Shown here piece by piece: positions 6,220 to 8,457 of a stretch of DNA of 8,457 nucleotides. Positions within the stretch are counted from its first letter, which is position 1. Every line of letters starts with the position of its first letter. Made by a program: the position numbers and the translations under genes. Under the pieces are notes generated by a model. That model was not told where the DNA came from and made no database searches. It worked only from the letters and a program-made list of their open reading frames with translations. Source of the DNA: Pseudomonadota bacterium (GTDB lineage: Bacteria > Pseudomonadota > Alphaproteobacteria > Rhizobiales > Devosiaceae); contig JAEWHZ010000220.1 in NCBI GenBank assembly GCA_023387585.1, positions 1 through 8,457 on the forward strand. The letters run 5' to 3'.

Positions 6220-7329
6220 TTACTGGCCCTGGATGACGACCCGATTGTAGAAATCGAGGAACTGCTGATTGTATTCCGGCGACTGGGCCAGCGTGCGGAA
6301 CTCGTCCACCCACAAGATCTCGGCATTGGCCATGAAGTGATCCCAGTCGGCGCTGGCGGGCTCGCCCTGCATGCGGTAGCGGCTCGCCCAGCCCAGCTCG
6401 TCGCCGATGGCGGCGGCTTCCAGCGAGTGGAAATACTTGACCCACTCGATGGCGGCGACCGGGTTCTGCGAGGTGCTGGCCACCACGGGGCCGGTGGCGA
6501 CGGCAGCCGGAACGCCTTCTTCGGGGAACACGACATGCACCGGCACGCCGGCGGCCTGCTCCATCACCCCGCTATGCCACCACCAGTTCGACACCAGGGC
6601 CTCGCCGCGTGCCAGGAGGGGACGGACGCTGCCGCTGCCCTGGGTCAGCGTCAGGGCGTTGTCGGCCCATTCGCTCACCTTGTCGAAGGCCGGCCGGGCG
6701 GCCTCCTCGTCGAACTGGCCGTCGACGAACCAGGTGTTCCAGTCCGATCCGACCACCACGGCGGCCGCGGCCACCACGTTGATGCCGGACCCGACCGCGA
6801 TGGCGGATTCGAACGTGGTGCGCCCGGCGAACTGCGGATCGCCGAGGCTCTCCCATGAGGTCACCGAACCCTCGTCCAGGCTGTCCTGAACCACCAGCAC
6901 GGACGCTGCCAGCTCCATGGGCAGCGAGGTGCCGCCGGTGTTCATCGCCTCGAGGCCCTGCTGGTCGTAGCGGGCCCATTCCTCGTCCGTGAAGTGCTCG
7001 CGCAGATTGAGCCAGCGGCCTTCCGCCGCACCTTCGGCGACGTTCTCGGTATAGAGCTGGTAGATGTCGCCCGTCGGGTTGGGCCATTCGGTATTGAAGG
7101 TCACCCAGGCGGTGGCGGCCGATCCGGAGACCAGCTGGACATCGATATCGACGCCGTACTTCTCCTTCATCATCTCGACATAGCCATCGACGATGGCATT
7201 GGCGAGCTCGTCGGGCGAACCGGTGCCCGTGTAGACGATAAGCTGGTCGCCGACTTCCTGGGCCAGGACGGGCGAGGCGCCCGCCATAAGTCCGAAGGCC
7301 AGCGCAATCGCTGCTGTTTTGGTCCTCAT
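6220..7329 (-). CDS. Periplasmic solute-binding protein of the PotB/PotC-like ABC importer
   Basis: This 369-aa secreted protein delivers the substrate to the permeases encoded next. Residues 1-23 form a standard signal peptide: basic MRTK, hydrophobic core, and PVLA before the mature start at Q24. The mature chain begins with LIVYTGTGSPDE (30-41), the usual first beta strand and ligand loop of extracellular solute-binding proteins related to ferric and polyamine binders. I see no adjacent Tyr-Tyr pair like the iron ligands of FbpA, so ferric transport is not favoured. A rare WWW at 249-251 may line an aromatic pocket. The start is firm: AAGGAGG lies 6 nt upstream. An in-frame extension to 7629 would overlap the upstream enzyme gene and is rejected. 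The ligand is unknown; the flanking enzymes suggest an organic acid or amino-acid adduct. Confidence 0.93.
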   Translation of the reverse strand: MRTKTAAIALAFGLMAGASPVLAQEVGDQLIVYTGTGSPDELANAIVDGYVEMMKEKYGVDIDVQLVSGSAATAWVTFNTEWPNPTGDIYQLYTENVAEGAAEGRWLNLREHFTDEEWARYDQQGLEAMNTGGTSLPMELAASVLVVQDSLDEGSVTSWESLGDPQFAGRTTFESAIAVGSGINVVAAAAVVVGSDWNTWFVDGQFDEEAARPAFDKVSEWADNALTLTQGSGSVRPLLARGEALVSNWWWHSGVMEQAAGVPVHVVFPEEGVPAAVATGPVVASTSQNPVAAIEWVKYFHSLEAAAIGDELGWASRYRMQGEPASADWDHFMANAEILWVDEFRTLAQSPEYNQQFLDFYNRVVIQGQ

Positions 7330-7335
7330 GGTCTT

Positions 7336-7342
7336 CCTCCTT
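7336..7342 (-). promoter_or_regulatory. Strong ribosome binding site fixing the binding-protein start
   Basis: AAGGAGG on the minus strand is separated from the ATG at 7329 by 6 nt. It lies in the 20-nt gap after the enolase-superfamily stop codon. It is the strongest ribosome binding site in the operon, consistent with the need for excess binding protein, and it decides the start against a longer open frame. Confidence 0.9.
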
Positions 7343-7349
7343 GTAATGC

Positions 7350-8457
7350 CTAACGGACGATCGCGTTCATCGTCCGGAATTTCTCCACCTGGTTGTCCAG
7401 GATCTCGATGCCCAGGCCGGGCTGGGAAAAGGGCGTGATCGAGCCGTCGGAATTGAGATCGAGCCGGCGGTCGAACATCACGTCCTTCAGCCGGTTGAGG
7501 CTGTTGTCGTAATATTCGACGATCATCCCGTTCGGGACGGCCGCGACCAGCTGCGTGTGGATTTCCTGGTCGCCATGCGGCGCCACGGGGATGTGCTTGG
7601 CCTGCGCGTAATGCGCGCACTTGATCCATTCAGTGATGCCGCCGAGGATCTGGGCATCGGCATTGAGCACGTCGACGGCGCCGGAATCGATCAGGTCGCG
7701 GAAGCCGCTCAGGGTGTATTCGTTCTCGCCATTGGCCACCGGCGTGCGAGTCTGCTCGGCGAGAACGGCCGCGCCCTGCAGATCGTCGGGCGAAAGCGGC
7801 TCCTCGTACCAGAACACGTCGCGCTCATCGAGGGCCACCGCCATCTGCTTGGCGCTGATGCGGTCATAGGCGTTGTTTACGTCGACCAACAGGCCAGAAT
7901 CGGGCCCGATGGCCTCGCGCACCGCGTCGATCCGTTCGATATCCTCGCGGATGGAGACCGCGCCGATCTTCATCTTGATGGCCCGCGCGCCGCCCTCGAT
8001 ATGGCCGGACACCTCGCGCTGCAAATCGGCGAGCGTCTTGTTCTCACCGTAATAGCCGCCCGCCTTATAGGCCGGCACGCTGTCACGGAATCCGCCCACG
8101 AGGCGGTGGATCGACAGGCCGGCTTCCTTGCCAAGCCCGTCCCAGACCGCGATGTCGAGGGCACTGATGGCGCGCTGCTCAAGGCCGCGACGGCCGAACA
8201 GCTTGGGCTGGTACATGCGTGCCCACAGCCGCTCCGCATTCAGTTCCTGCCCGACCAGAAGCCCGGCGATCTCTTCCATGGCCGTGAAGACGATCTTGTC
8301 GCCATGCGTCCAGCCGATCGCGCTGACGCCGCTGTCGAGCTCCAGCCGGCAGGTGACGATATTGGTTGCCGTATAGGTGTAGAGCCCGTTGCGGATCGGC
8401 TCTTCCATGGGCGCCGAATAGGCTGCGACGGCGATCGATTTGATTTTCGGCAAAGTT
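7350..8457 (-). CDS. Mandelate racemase-type enolase-superfamily enzyme (5' end at window edge)
   Basis: This cytoplasmic Mg2+-dependent enzyme abstracts the alpha proton of a carboxylate. Numbering from the TTG at 8453 (367 aa), the whole mandelate racemase active site is present: K160-x-K162, metal ligands D191, E217 and E243, the D266-H293 dyad, and E313. The spacings equal those of Pseudomonas putida mandelate racemase (K164, K166, D195, E221, E247, D270, H297, E317) with a constant offset of 4; N193 matches N197. This places it in the mandelate racemase subgroup (racemases and sugar-acid dehydratases) and excludes muconate cycloisomerase type. The N-terminal capping domain (about 1-120), which sets specificity, does not tell me the substrate. 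The frame stays open to the window edge, so the true start may lie beyond; TTG with CCG AAA ATC following is only a candidate. It is the first visible gene of the importer operon. Confidence 0.92.
   Translation of the reverse strand, partial: TLPKIKSIAVAAYSAPMEEPIRNGLYTYTATNIVTCRLELDSGVSAIGWTHGDKIVFTAMEEIAGLLVGQELNAERLWARMYQPKLFGRRGLEQRAISALDIAVWDGLGKEAGLSIHRLVGGFRDSVPAYKAGGYYGENKTLADLQREVSGHIEGGARAIKMKIGAVSIREDIERIDAVREAIGPDSGLLVDVNNAYDRISAKQMAVALDERDVFWYEEPLSPDDLQGAAVLAEQTRTPVANGENEYTLSGFRDLIDSGAVDVLNADAQILGGITEWIKCAHYAQAKHIPVAPHGDQEIHTQLVAAVPNGMIVEYYDNSLNRLKDVMFDRRLDLNSDGSITPFSQPGLGIEILDNQVEKFRTMNAIVR

Noticed and set aside
5346..6236. Long plus-strand open frame opposite the first permease
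   Set aside because: The translation is dominated by charged residues (His, Arg, Asp, Gln, Glu) because it is the reverse of hydrophobic transmembrane codons. It has no ribosome binding site or family match.
7330..7629. N-terminal extension of the solute-binding protein into the enolase-superfamily gene
   Set aside because: A clear signal peptide starts at the ATG at 7329, with AAGGAGG 6 nt upstream. The extension would place the signal peptide inside the protein.

Overview
The window looks like chromosomal DNA of a GC-rich alphaproteobacterium, most likely in the Hyphomicrobiales (Rhizobiales). Two sequence signals support this. First, a GGAAC-N17-CGTT promoter, the form used by the alphaproteobacterial general-stress sigma factor EcfG, sits directly upstream of a CsbD-family gene. 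Second, a roughly 104-bp intergenic palindromic repeat begins AGAGCA and ends CTCTAG, a style I associate with rhizobial and Devosia-like genomes. The genus is not resolved from the sequence.

Layout. Positions 51-126 encode a complete tRNA-Ala(GGC) on the plus strand. Next comes a short stress-response unit on the plus strand: EcfG-type promoter, ribosome binding site, and a 67-aa CsbD/YjbJ-like protein. Everything from about 586 to the right edge is on the minus strand. Read in the direction of transcription, from the right edge leftwards, the genes are: (1) a mandelate racemase-type enolase-superfamily enzyme whose 5' end reaches the window edge; (2) a periplasmic solute-binding protein; (3) and (4) two ABC permeases; (5) an ABC ATPase with a C-terminal TOBE-like region; (6) a lyase of the adenylosuccinate lyase/fumarase superfamily; and (7) an orphan ProX-like glycine-betaine-binding protein ending in a clear intrinsic terminator.

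How the genes fit together. Genes 1-5 are packed like one operon, with gaps of 20, 76, 2 and 2 nt. A strong 11-bp hairpin lies between the binding protein and the first permease, and the ATPase ribosome binding site lies inside the end of the preceding gene. The lyase follows across the palindromic repeat and is probably part of the same unit. The simplest reading is an uptake-plus-catabolism module. The binding protein-dependent importer (polyamine/aminoethylphosphonate-like architecture with two separate permeases) brings in a small organic acid or amine. The enolase-superfamily enzyme (full mandelate racemase catalytic set, so a racemase/epimerase or acid dehydratase) and the lyase (C-N or C-O elimination or its reverse) then process it. 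The substrate cannot be read from the sequence. The ProX gene may have its own weak promoter and is likely a separate unit for betaine or a related quaternary amine, because no proV or proW partner is present here.

The most interesting item is the pairing of a mandelate racemase-type enzyme with a divergent adenylosuccinate-lyase-like enzyme beside a dedicated importer. I do not recognise this as a characterised pathway.
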